A stretch of DNA of 64,000 bases, from NCBI GenBank assembly GCA_037176725.1, contig JAZBRS010000035.1:46262001-46326000 (forward strand), given 5' to 3'. A program made the translations under genes and the position numbers. The DNA comes from Posidonia oceanica (Eukaryota > Streptophyta > Magnoliopsida > Alismatales > Posidoniaceae). The notes below the pieces were generated by a model that did no database searches, was not told the origin of the DNA, and worked only from the letters and a program-made list of their open reading frames with translations. Positions 46,701 through 57,708 of this stretch are shown here, one piece after another. Position 1 is the stretch's first letter. Each line of letters starts with the position of its first letter.

Positions 46701-47898
46701 AGCGAGGGTTCGCCAACACGCTGATCCGGAATGAGTGAGGACAGGACTGCGGCGAAAGCTAAGAGGATGAGACCTACGAGGAGCTATCGTCAAAAACGAC
46801 GACTGACTCAAGGAAAGAAGATCGAGAAAATGTCGCTAGGGGTATCGGAGAAGGAACAACTCGAACTCCGACTAAGGAACACACCCTCTAACCTATTACA
46901 ACACACAAAAACAAAAGTTAGACCTCCGATAAACAAACGTAAATGTTATTAGGGTGGCATGATGTATATGAATGCTTTCTAATATGCTCTCTCTCACCAA
47001 TCTAGGTGTATCCTAAATGTTCTACTCTGGGTTCTCACAAAGGGATATAGGTCTCCGACTCAAGGGTGGAAATCAAGTGCCCGTTCTGAATCCTGGCCAA
47101 GGCTCAGGCAGAGAACGAGTGGTGCGTTGGGAGCTTCGACTCCTACTGTAGTAGCGAGCTCATACTAACACTGACATGACCCCAGACAAGGGGAGATAGA
47201 TCGGCAACTCGTCCCATGCTAATAGTCATGGAACAAAAGACCGAGACTGCCCTTCGTAGACATGATAGGTGGACTCAGAGGAGAAGATATGCATGCCCCT
47301 AGTATGATCATGTATGCAAGTATGCTTGATGTCTTTTACTTGATTTTTTATTAACCAATGGGATGAATGTGAATGTGTAGCTCTAGTTTTGCTTAAGGTA
47401 CATTCTTATTTGTCCTTGCATTTTCCATTTTTTTAATGTGTTTTTATTGTTATGTTTTTTTTTTGTGTGTTTTTTTATTATTATTACTATTTATCTTTTG
47501 TTGTTTTGTTTGTGCTTTTTTTTTTATTAAACCATGGGGGAAAGCAATCATGTCTCTAATTATCCCTAGACTTAATTTGCAAAAGGGAAGAAAACATCCA
47601 ACTATAGCATGTAAACATCAAATATCATGTCAAAAGGCATGTGCATGGAATGTGCTAGTGTTGTGACATGATTGGTGAAAAAGAAAGCATTCAATACATC
47701 TAAAAAGCATATAACATGGAATGGCATATGATAGGCATGGCATAAATGTAAAGATAGGCATATAAACATGGCATAAAGCAAGACATCAAAATATGGATAA
47801 CAAGACAAGCAAGTAAGGCAAACACATGCAAGAAACAAATGCAAACAAGGGAAAGCCACAAAGCAGAAAAGCGAAAATGAAAGTTGGTGTCTGGTTAT
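46701..47898 (-). other. Element C 5' leader
   Basis: Between primer site and gag. It includes one copy of the leader block that is doubled in element D (about 46980-47330, with CTAACACTGACATGACCCC). T-rich and A-rich stretches follow, with AAAGGCATGTGCATGG words. No gene is seen. It probably contains the packaging signal, by analogy with other retroelements. Confidence 0.6.
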
Positions 47899-47916
47899 CC
47901 CCAACGGAATCGCCAG
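47899..47916 (-). other. Element C primer-binding site, decayed
   Basis: On the minus strand TGGCGATTCCGTTGGGGA, which differs from the site of element D at three positions (C to T twice and T to C once). It lies five bases from the LTR. Confidence 0.8.
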
Positions 47917-47921
47917 TTTCT

Positions 47922-50216
47922 GTAACCATGCGACCGAACGGCTCGATGAACCGGCTGCAAAAAGAGAGATGTGAAAACGGCGAAGGCTGAAGAAAAAAAA
48001 ACAAAATTTGGAGTCGCCACCTAGTCTATTTTGAAATCAGGGAAAACGAGGAAAACTAGAAAATGTATATATAAAAAAAAACAAGAAAGGACATAACACT
48101 AGTCATTGTGGGTTAGAGATTGGGCAAGGACTCCGATTACGCATGGGGAAGGTGTTAGGCACCCCCATGCGTCCGAAAGAATAGGTCTTTCTGGGCTATT
48201 CCGCTCATTTGTGGCTAAATGTAGGCAATGATGCCATTTATTATACGCCCGAGGGCGATTATGCCATGCCAAGTGAAAATCATGCCAATGTGCCTTTGAA
48301 AATGTACAAAATGCCTTTGAAATATGCCAAAATGAAAATTATGTACCCCAAAACACTCTAGACACGTAAATCATGTTAGATGATTAAAATCAAAGCAAAC
48401 CGACCCAAAACCAATGTCATAGATTCAGTTTACTGGAAGTGTTGGACGCTGGCATTCCCAGTGTCCTATGTTAGACGCATAGATCCCAGCATCCAACACA
48501 GAGACTTCAGAAATAAAAAATATATCTTGTCTAGGAAATAAATAACATGCTCAGATCCTAGAAAACATGATGATCAACTGAAATATGTTATAAATCAGGA
48601 TAGGCCTTCCAACTCCACATTCAATATTGTGTGTAGAAATCTCAATGAAATAACAAATCCTTTCTAATGAATAATGAGAAAATAAGAAAATAGGAAATAG
48701 AAGCGTTGGATGCTGTGAAATCCAATGTCCAACATAAGACGCTACAACAGCTGGCGTCTTACACCTTGTGACAGATTTCAGTGTAAAATTCAGAGAAGAA
48801 TGCATATTATTAATTTAAATGTTGTTTTAATAGAAAAATGATTGAGATAGGATAAAAAATAGACTATATGTAGCACGGATAAATCATCTAAAAATGTAAA
48901 ACATTCCTGTAAATGTAAATATGTAGAAATAAACATCAGGACGTTGGATGCTGGCTGTGGTAGTGTCCAATGTTGGACGCACCAGACTCAACGTCCAACG
49001 CACTGATAGAGCATTCAAATTAAATTTCCATTCAAATCAAAACGAATCCAAACAAAAATCATTCCCCAAGCAAGAATAGACATCCACGAACATAACCATG
49101 CAATTTCTATAAAAATGGATATACAAATCGTCCTCCCTACCTCCACTTGCCTCTCACCGGAATCTGGTGAATTCTCCGGCCATTTGAGGACCGGGGAGCT
49201 CACGGAGCTCAGCTATGGCTCATCGTGGAAGTTTGGGAAGGTAATGAGAGACCTTGGGATGCAAGCAATGGGGCGATGGGTTCTCGGCCAAGCTCAATGG
49301 TCGGCGGCCTCATTTGGCCGGAACCCATCACCGGAAAACAAAGAAAAAGCTAACAGAGGTATATCAGAAGCTAAATTCACGTAACATGCATTGAAACTAG
49401 TATTCACAATACAAGGAATGAATTTTATGCTATAGGAAGGGATGCACTTACCTGTTTTGATGTTTGGTGTGGCTTCCCTGGCGCCGGCGGCTTTCTCCTA
49501 TCTGTGTCGACTCAGGTAGCGGCTGTGAGGGCTGGGTTGATTCAGTTGTGTCACGGGAAGGTTCGGGGCTAGCTCTAGGTGGTCGGGCTAGGAGAGTTCT
49601 GGTGGCTTTGCACTGGTTTGCTCTGAAAAACCCTCCAAAATGGGTGGCTGGCCGTTTGCAAAGGGAAGAAAAACACTTTTGTATAGCTACATGGCTTGTA
49701 ACGTGGGAATTGGAAATGAGAGGTCTCAGATATGGCTGGAAATGGATTCTGGATGGAGGGCACCATAGGATTTGCATCTGGGAGTTGTTTGGAATCCAAA
49801 AACAAATTCTGTCAGTTCCGGTGCTTTGTACGCCTATCTGAGTGGCGTCCAATGTTGGACGCTGCCTCAGGTAGCAGCCAACACCCCAAAGAGCTGGACA
49901 ATGTTAGACGCTGAATTCCATGCATCTAACATAAGACGCGGGCATATCTAGCGTCCAACGACCCAGAGAGCATTTTTGGATATTTTTGGGTGTTTTTTTT
50001 GTTAGATTTTGGTTGGGCTTGGGCTTGGACTTGGTTTAGGATAAGGCTTAGGTCTAGGCTTGGTCTTGGGATTAGGCTTGGGTTTTGGACAAGGCTTGGG
50101 TTTGGGTTTAATCTTGGATTGGTTTTGGGATTGGTGAATAGGTGGGGGCCGCCATAATCGAGCACATCCATAGGAGAAAATCGCTGATGAAGGACTACAA
50201 AATCGGAGTGTCTACA
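47922..50216 (-). repeat. Element C 5' LTR (right copy)
   Basis: It matches 10330-12632, starting TGTAACCATGCG and ending GGAGTGTCTACA on the plus strand, followed by the TSD GTATG. The 18-base palindrome of the left LTR is degraded here by CG-to-TG changes (about 48963-48980). Open frames at 49115-49914 are LTR sequence. Confidence 0.93.
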
Positions 50217-50322
50217 GTATGAAATGCATGCATAGTTATAGTTAGACACAAGAATGGATTAGAAAACCAAAGACCTAGAATCAGTCAAGAAATATCCTTT
50301 TGTAGAAGCAACAAAATGGTAC

Positions 50323-51125
50323 CTTCCATCATATTTCTTTAGTATTGTATTTTTGGTACTGAGATAAAGTGGCCATTTTTTCTGATAGGTAGTGTTCATT
50401 GAGGCCTCAGCAAAAGCACAGATGGACAGTTTAATACTCGAAGACGTAAAAGGGAATGTCAAAAATCCAGGTAGATTAATTTATCTACAGAAAATATACA
50501 ATGACAAAAAAAACAAATGCTTTTCTCTAACCTCGTCTGTGTTGTACATAGCCAAAGCTACTCCTCCAGCATCGGTGAAGTTGAAAACCTCCAACTCAAC
50601 CTCCTCCTCTTTCCCCTCTGGTAATGCAGGAAAATAAGGATAAGAACTGATTGAAGAAATAGCTAAACAAAACTTAACAGTGAAACAACAGGACAAACCA
50701 AATTTCAAGCTCTAAAGAAAGGGTTCCTACCAAAAACCAATTTGAGTTTGCCCAATCCCTTAAGAACAGCATCAGTGGCTTTGTACTGATATCCAAATGC
50801 ATGCCTTCCAATGCATATGGGCTTGGTCCATCCTGCAAATAAATCACATCAATGATGCATCAGAGCATATAACAGAAGACAAGTGGCTTTGCTGGCTGAG
50901 GAAATTATTACCTGGAACAAGCCGAGGAACATTTTTGCAGATGATTGGTTCCCTGAACACCGTACCTGATTACGTGCAAAAGGTTATTTTAACTAAACTG
51001 TTTTACATAGAGCATAGCTGATCGATCAAACATGAGAAGGCCCTTACCATTCAAAATGTTTCTTATTGTTCCATTTGGACTTCTTCACATGGATTTCAAG
51101 TTGAACTCCTTAACACGTGCCTCAT
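50323..51125 (-). pseudogene. Captured NADP-isocitrate dehydrogenase, earlier exons
   Basis: Minus-strand exon blocks with GT/AG edges: 51048-51125 (EARVKEFNLKSM, then RSPNGTIRNILNG), 50912-50965 (TVFREPIICKNVPRLVPG), 50731-50832 ([20 protein letters not shown]), 50532 to about 50618 (VELEVFNFTDAGGVALAMYN) and 50323-50426 ([19 protein letters not shown]). The substrate-binding Ser and Arg residues of RSPNGTIRN and VFREP are present. A TGA at 51085-51087 replaces a conserved Trp. The Asp in FGDQY is Tyr. The acceptor before 50426 reads TG instead of AG. The N-terminal exons upstream of the EAR segment were not found. The gene continues at 10319 beyond element C. Confidence 0.93.
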
Positions 51126-52768
51126 CTGTTAGCATACAAAACAAGTTCAAAAACATTGTCATACATTCTTACACAAAAAAGAGATATTGGTGTTCGTTAG
51201 CATAATTATAGTAACATAGAAGAGATGCAACACCACAACTTATAAGCAATCTTCTTTTCAACAAAATCAAGATGTACCTGGAACTACACCAATTGGAATT
51301 ATAATAAATAATTGTAGCCTGTTAAATTTCTATATGTTTTGGTACTTCAGTAGAAAAGTTTAGAAGCCTCCATAGTAAGGAGCCAGAGAATCTAGAATGA
51401 CAAATGTTCAGCTGCTCAAGCGACTCTTAAAATTGTTCTCAAAGCATTGTCATGCATTAACTTATGATTTTGCGAGAAAATGCAACAAACAAGAGGCATG
51501 CTTACGTCCAATTATATTCAAGTTGTTGCTTTTGACAATTGCCAAGCAATACATCACTTCAACTTGCACATTCAATAAAGGCCAACCATATGCATGTCAT
51601 TGAAAAAGTGTAAATGTCAAGGTCAAGGTATCACTCATCAGTAACTAGCTTGGAGTGGCAATCATCCCCTAAAGGTCTTACCAGTGTAGAGATAAAGATT
51701 ATTGGGTTGGTAACAGGAAACTCACTGCCTCCTCTCATTGTCAGACTCACAGCAGGTATCTCAGTTTGATTAGAACTGCATAGTTATTCAATAACATTGG
51801 GAATTTTTGTTAGAATCGATATGCCAATGTTATTAGCAAAACGAGATATTGTTCATAAGACAATGTGACATAAAGCAAGTGTTACATATCCTTTGTCATT
51901 TCAACTATCCACACTCAATTCACAAGCAACATCCTGTAAAATCTTATCTTTACTTATAACATGAGGATGTCGGCTATTTGAGCTCAAAGTTAGCATAGCC
52001 ATATATGTAGATTTATCAAACAATAAGACATAACATAGTCCAAATTTCATAGTAATCCGATTATAATAACCCCCTGACCTAAAGCTCTCAAAGTATTATT
52101 TTTCTAAACAATCAAATTTTAGTAAATTTAACTACTAAATTTACCACTTTAATCAACAGTGTAAAAAAAATACTCCCATCAGTGTAGAATTTGAGTATAT
52201 GATATAATCATAAGGTAAATAAGGTTATTTACTGTTTTGACTTTGATTTTTTCTGAAGTATATTTTGATGTTGATTTTTAAAATTAAAAATAAATCAAAC
52301 AGCCTTTTTTCTTTCATCATAAATATGCATCCTTGCAGAAGTCAACCATATCTATTATATGTAAGATGATCATGAACTGCAAAGGCCATTGAAAAATCAT
52401 TTACAAACTACAAAGCGGATGTTTATTAGATGGGATTATATATAAGCTATGTATGGTTCTCATATACAATAATAAGCTCATAAGATCTGTTTATGAAAAT
52501 AGAAATTTAAAATATAAATATAGTCAAATAATTAATAATTCAAATTCTTATGAATGTGATTGACAGTATGGCACTCTTCCAAAATAAAATTTTGGTCATC
52601 AAATCATAAAGATAGACTAGTCCAGGTTCTCTATAGCAAACATAACATGCTCGATATTCTTGTTTCGGGAATAAGAAAAATAAAACTATATTTGAAAAGA
52701 ATCTTTCATCAAGGAAAGAACAACTCACACCTTATCCCGGCTCTTCAGCCATGGCACTGGAATCCTAT
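51126..52768. other. Element B spacer, no recognised gene
   Basis: AT-rich DNA between the isocitrate dehydrogenase fragment and the third captured fragment. I looked for the missing N-terminal exons of the dehydrogenase and did not see them. It may be intron or promoter DNA of a captured gene, or element B sequence. Confidence 0.45.
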
Positions 52769-53232
52769 ACCCTTGGGGAAGAACAACCAAGCATTTAGGG
52801 CCTCGTCGGCCTCCTTGTTGGCGGCCTTTCGCTCCTCTTTCGCAACCCTAGCAGCCTCCCTCCTAGCCTCCTTCTGCAGCTTCTCCTGCCACTGGTCTCC
52901 ACCTCGTACATGTATAGTATCCTACAGGCACTCACCTTCCTGGCGTAGTCCCGGCGCAGAAGATCCAGCCTCCGTTGCGCGTCCCACAGGTCGCTAGGGG
53001 GAGGGGGGTCCTTCTAGCAGGCAACGTAGGAGGAAAGGGTGGAGTGGTTGTGGAGGCACGGGGGGCCGTGCTGGGGGCAGGGCTGAGAGGGGGCAATGGT
53101 GGTGGTGGTGAGGGTGCAGAGTTGGGGTTTGGGACGGAGGAAGGTGCAAGTCAGGTGGGTGGCCATGGGCAGCAGAAATGGGGGGTTTTGGGTGGAGAAT
53201 GAGCGACGCTGTCGGAGGTTAGAGGAGAACAA
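52769..53232 (-). pseudogene. Third captured gene fragment: basic, organelle-targeted-like protein, unidentified
   Basis: The minus-strand frame from 53232 or the ATG at 53166 begins MATHLTCTFLRPKPQLCTL, rich in Thr, Pro and basic residues, as in an organelle transit peptide. After a TAG near 53014 it continues with DLWDAQRRLDLLRRDYARK. After a one-base shift near 52900 it continues with a highly charged helical stretch (KEARREAARVAKEERKAANK) ending near 52770. The composition is that of host coding DNA (GC-rich, unlike the AT-rich element around it). I do not recognise the family. It lies nearest the right end of element B, on the same strand as the other two fragments, so its start region could have supplied a promoter. 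Confidence 0.55.
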
Positions 53233-53399
53233 GTGCCATTGGAGGACAGAGAGGAAGAGCAGCGTCGGATCACCGGAGGACGGATGGTCACCTTAAATCG
53301 TTGGAGGAGGAGGGGGAAGAGGAGCAGAGAGGAGAGTGAAGAGTGGAGAGTGGAGAGGAGCGGCGGAAGAATGAAATGCGCAAAAGGTCCATGAGATAA

Positions 53400-53582
53400 A
53401 AGGTTTAGGTTAAATTAGCGAGGACATGGCGATGATAAGTCCTCGCTAAGTGCTCGTTAAACTCTAGAGAGGAAATTTCCTCACTAAATCCTCGCAAAAA
53501 GTCCTCGCAAATAATTAGCAAGGACAAGTCCTCGCTAAGTCCTCACTATCTGCCCTCGCAATTCTGAATCTTTCTAGTAGTA
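53400..53582. repeat. Element B right terminal and subterminal repeats
   Basis: Repeated GTCCTCGCTAAGTCCTCGC-type words in both orientations, up to the terminus TTCTAGTAGTA. They mirror 6920-7260. Confidence 0.88.
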
Positions 53583-54540
53583 AATGGAAACTATTGCAAG
53601 AATTTTGGGAGGATGAAAAGAAAAAGGTAAATGGTATAGATATTTATATGTCTATGCTATATTTTGAGTTGTTATTGTATGTTTTGTAACTATCCTATAG
53701 GTGGAGGCAAAGAGAAATGTTTCTAATTGTAAACATGACAAACCTGTTCACACAACAGGTGCAAAGACAACAGCCCATTATAAAGAGGAGTTGGTAAGTT
53801 ATTTGTTGATTCACTATTAGAATAATCATCATTAGCATGCAAAAGTTAGAGTTATCTGTTTTTAGTGATTCTGTTGATAAAGAACAACATTGGATTTTAT
53901 GCAGCGTGTGAAGTTGGGACCTAATTATTCTGAATTAACAACATATCTAACACAACATCAAAAAAAGAATGGTGAATATCTTAATGAATACACCATGGAG
54001 ATGTGTGTAAGTTATCTTCATATTTCTTTTGAGCATATTATTTCATTAAAATACATGTGATAATTAACATCCTATCTATTAACAGGAGCAAGTTAGGGAA
54101 AGAAGTGATTTGATGGGTATCTCAAATCGCTTAGAGCCAGCTGTGCTTCGTTCAGTTCTTGACGATGTTTTTAGAGGCCATCATGGAGGCTACGAGAGAG
54201 ACCAAGGTTCAGGATATTCTAGATCCTTGATGAAAAATACACCAGAGCATCGTGCCTCCCATCTATCTGTAGGCTTAGTAAATGCAAGGTTACAACAATT
54301 AGCAAGTGAAAATGAGGATCTCATGGAAAAGATGGTCTAGCAACATGAAGATTCTTTGAAACGAGAAGGAGAAATGCATGAGGAGATGGCACAATTAAGA
54401 GCTTTGGTTCAGATTGTGAGTTGCTACATAAATCATAAAAGTTTTGTTAAATTAGTGCAATCATATGAAACTAATTGCCATGTCTATAAATATGCAGAGT
54501 TTTTCTTCTAGAATGACAAGTTAGGAAGTCATTGACGTGC
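53583..54540 (+). pseudogene. Element A second transposase gene (Transposase_24-like), 3' part
   Basis: It continues the frame interrupted at 6919. Exon-like blocks separated by short introns carry WKLLQEFWEDEKK (53586 on), then KHDKPVHTTGAKTTAHYKEE (about 53725-53790), LGPNYSELTTYLTQHQKKNG with YTMEMC (about 53905-54005), and a block from 54089 (EQVRERSDLMG) with a charged, coiled-coil-like tail to about 54420. The His-Thr-Gly-Ala-Lys line and the THxxKNG-like line are typical of plant Transposase_24 (Ptta/En/Spm) proteins, which are thought to bind subterminal repeats. A TAG interrupts the tail at about 54338. It is probably not functional. Confidence 0.78.
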
Positions 54541-57379
54541 AATGAGAATGGAAAGGTAATATGTCTCTTACTTAATTTTTTAGTTCTTATATTTTCTTTA
54601 GTATCATATGTTCTTTCAATAGATTACCTCTTGTGTGTCAGATTCAAAAATAGTATAGACAGTACCTCCTGACACGTTTTAAATGGTAGCAAAAATACAA
54701 TTTCAAAATGGGAAAAACTAAATCAGCACAACCAGCATCATGATTATTTATTCACTCTATTAATGCGTTGTTGGAGAGATATCATTTATTGTTTATGACA
54801 TTCTTTAAGAAAAAGCTTAGTTACAAAACAAGCATGTTAATATTTTACTGATCAGATTCATAATACACTCTTCAAGTTTGTGAATATGGTTTTCATGGAT
54901 TAATACTGCGAAGTAGTTAATGATTGATAAAAAAAGTGACTGCATGAGTTGATATTTTACTGCATGAGTTTGTGGACATTGGTCTTTAAATGGAGAAGAG
55001 AGGTGTCAGAACACATGCTGCATGCTCTACCTGAATTGTAATTTTTTTTTAAGTGGAAGTTGGTGATTTTAGATGTCTTATTTATCCGAGATTGTTGATT
55101 GTCTATCAGGTGGATTAATTGAATGAGTTTAATACTCTTCACGTTGATAAGCATTCTCATTAGATTTTCCTGTTTTAATAAACTTCTTGCTCTGCATTTT
55201 AACTTGCATGGCTTTCAGATGCTTCTCCTTGTCAGATTCTAGCGATAAATTGAAAGAAACTGCTTACTAGCATGTAAGCTATACGTAGATATTGCCACCT
55301 TTTTTTCAGTGAAAGGTTTTTGTATTTTTCAGGAAAATCCCTGCTTGATATTGTTGAAATTGGATGGTTTAGATACATTAGGGTAATAATTAACTAACAA
55401 AGCATTTGGCTGACAGGATGATCCTGCATTGTCCCTCCACCCTTCCTCAGATGTAACATCCTACCTAAGAAGTAAAATCAGCTTAGATTAAATTTGAAGT
55501 TAATGCAGAATTATACTACTTTTAAATTGAATAAAAGCCTTCATTGTTACTCTTGAATCATAGTGTAATGAGGTTTGTAGTAGTTGTGTTCTTTTTTTTC
55601 CCTTAAAAAATGAGTGCTTGGTTTGTGTTCCTCTAGCATCAGTTAAAAACCGAGGTGGAAACTAGGGTGTAGTTCTACACTTCTGCTTCAACTGATACAG
55701 TGAGATTATCATTCAATTTATTCATTGGGAATTATTTTCAACGTACCTTCTACTGATGCTTTAAGAAGATTTTTAGGATTTTTTTTTTTCATTTTGTCAA
55801 ACCGATAACTCTTGGATAGTTTGTTTTTATCTATTTGTTCAGAGTGTGTTTGCTGTAATTTGTTAATTATACATCATATTCATATGGTTTCCTCCCACTT
55901 TTATTTAGTGGTTATGGTTCATGCAAAATTTTGTCACACTACTTTTTTGGTTATTCATTTAAGCATTTGAACAGATTTTAGGCACATATACGGGCTAACT
56001 TGTCCGTTTGTGCTTTCTTTTTGACCATTTTCATACGCATAAATAGATCTACAGCGTTCACCATTATTCATTTAATTATCACACTTCCTAATTATAAGAA
56101 CAGATCGAAAAACTACCCTTGCATATAGAAAACATAATAGAAACCTTAACCTACCTGTTCAAAAAGAGACTTCTTCATGTTTTCAAGTTGGCGGCGAGAA
56201 TAATCCATCTCTTTTAAAGTAGAATTGCTTTTAATGTGGTCTATATATAAGGATAGGAAAGACTTTCTAGTTAGCATGCTAATTGCTATGATGTGCATGG
56301 AGTTGATGAGTTTAGGGATTAAAACTATCCATTTCTAGACAATGACACAATTCAATAGAGATTCCCGGAAATAGTTTCAAGGAGGGGAAAATACAACATT
56401 GATATCACATCCCTCAACAGGGATGCACTAAACGAGTAAAATACAGAATATTTTCTTACAAGAATCATCTTGTATTTATCATCATGCTTATCTATCTACT
56501 TGGATGCAATTATAGATTTAATGGGAGAAGAATTTGAAAGGGCAAAATGTATAGTTTTCTTATGAGAGTTATCAACAAAATGGATTTGGTAATAGATACG
56601 GAGAGAGAAGGAATTCTTTCTTACAAAGGTTTTGCATCCAATGGAACCAAACGTCCTTCCGTTTTGTTATTGGTATTTGATTATGTTTGTATACTGGCTC
56701 TACCTATATGAAATTTATGATGTTTAAAATGATTTCTGAAATTTCATGATTAGTTAAAGATCATCTGCAAAGTGATGATTTTCTAATGTTTTGGTGATGG
56801 TTTTCTAATTAGATGAGATTTATGAAATCCTTTGTGCATATCTTCGTTTATATTTCATGTTTTCAATTTAATGTCTGATTATGAATTTAATTTCAATATT
56901 CATTTCTTGTTACTTGTTTCTTTTTATAGGTAGAAGGAAACTAAAGAGACTTATTGTTGTTAAATTGAAGTTACCATGAAGAACTTTTTTGTTAGAAAAG
57001 ATATTGTAACTTTTTTGTTGATGGATGTTGAAATATTTTTGTTGGTGGATATTGAAATTTTTTGTTGGTGGATATTAAATGTTTTTGTTGGTGGATATTG
57101 AAACTATTTTTATGAATTATATATTCAGACTTATGTTTGGACTCATGTTTAGAGTTTTGAATCATAAATTAAGAAAAATATTTGGATTTGATTAATGATT
57201 AGAATACATGTATATTTCTATGACAATGATTGTTGGATATGTGTGATAATTTAGAAATTGTACCTATGTTTATAGGTGATTTTGATGAAAGTGACATTAT
57301 TTTATAATATTTTTTTATTATTTCATAGTACTACAAACAACTGTTGTAACTATTGTTTATTACATTAGAGGTGGGTAAT
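54541..57379 (+). other. Element A 3' region
   Basis: AT-rich DNA without a recognisable gene. At about 57010-57110 a TTTTTGTTGGTGGATATTGA-like word is repeated four times. Long introns or the 3' non-coding part of the second transposase gene are the likeliest content. Confidence 0.5.
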
Positions 57380-57705
57380 AATGTTAATTGCTGATGTTTA
57401 AACTTCAACGATGGTCGTAACTATTGTTGATGTTTAAACTTCAATGACGGTTGTAACCGTTGTCTATCTAACTATACGTCGACAGTTCTAACTATCGTCT
57501 ATAGAGAAATAATTTATAAAAAATAAAATAAAAAAAAAAGCCAACACTAACAACCATTGGCTATACCATCAAAGACACTATTTTGGCCAACGCAATTTCG
57601 CCAATGTTGACCGTTGTTGAAAGTAAAGCTAACGGTTATATCCATTGTTGAAATAGTAATAGACAATGGTTTGAACCATTGTCGATAGGCATTTCTGTAC
57701 TAATG
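57380..57705. repeat. Element A right subterminal and terminal repeats
   Basis: Many copies of GGTTGTAACCGTTGTC-like dyads in both orientations. The clearest is the palindrome GACAATGGTT-TG-AACCATTGTC at 57662-57683. They match the motif at the left end (1592-1655). Confidence 0.85.
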
Positions 57706-57708
57706 TTT

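Larger units (their letters stand above)
10330..50216 (-). mobile_element. Non-autonomous Tat/Ogre-type LTR retrotransposon C
   Basis: It is bounded by LTRs of 2.3 kb starting TG and ending CA, with the 5-base TSD GTATG at 10325-10329 and 50217-50221. On the minus strand it runs: 5' LTR (47922-50216), primer-binding site (47899-47916), leader, gag (44530-46700), a 3' non-coding region with hairpins and two tandem arrays, a polypurine tract (GGGAGGGGCATC next to 12632) and the 3' LTR (10330-12632). Element E interrupts it at 15348. Net length is about 13.5 kb. No protease, reverse transcriptase, RNase H or integrase was found in the net sequence, so it would need proteins from a relative. It sits in an intron of the captured isocitrate dehydrogenase in element B. 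Confidence 0.92.
6920..53582. mobile_element. CACTA transposon B with captured gene fragments (Pack-CACTA)
   Basis: The left end is CACTATTAGAAAAACAGG from 6920. The right end, read inward from 53582, is TACTACTAGAAAGATTC, the same terminus with its first C changed to T. AAT flanks both sides (6917-6919, 53583-53585). Both ends carry many GTCCTCGC-type subterminal repeats, different from those of element A, so B belongs to another CACTA family. I find no transposase inside it; the cargo is gene fragments. Without element C it is about 6.8 kb. It would need a transposase supplied by another copy of its own family. Confidence 0.9.
1568..57705 (+). mobile_element. CACTA (En/Spm) DNA transposon A, outermost element
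   Basis: The left end reads CACTAGTGGAAAATGG from 1568. The right end, read inward from 57705, begins CATTAGTACAGAAATG, an imperfect inverted match. The flanking trinucleotide TTT is present at 1565-1567 and 57706-57708, the 3-base TSD expected of the superfamily. Internally it has a Tnp2-type transposase (2915-6255) and a second gene with a Transposase_24-like domain (6850-6919 joined to 53583-54540). Without the nested insert it would be about 9.5 kb, a normal size for an autonomous CACTA. The right terminus has decayed and the transposase is broken, so it is probably immobile. TTT is a weak TSD by itself; the call rests on termini, subterminal repeats and coding content together. Confidence 0.85.
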
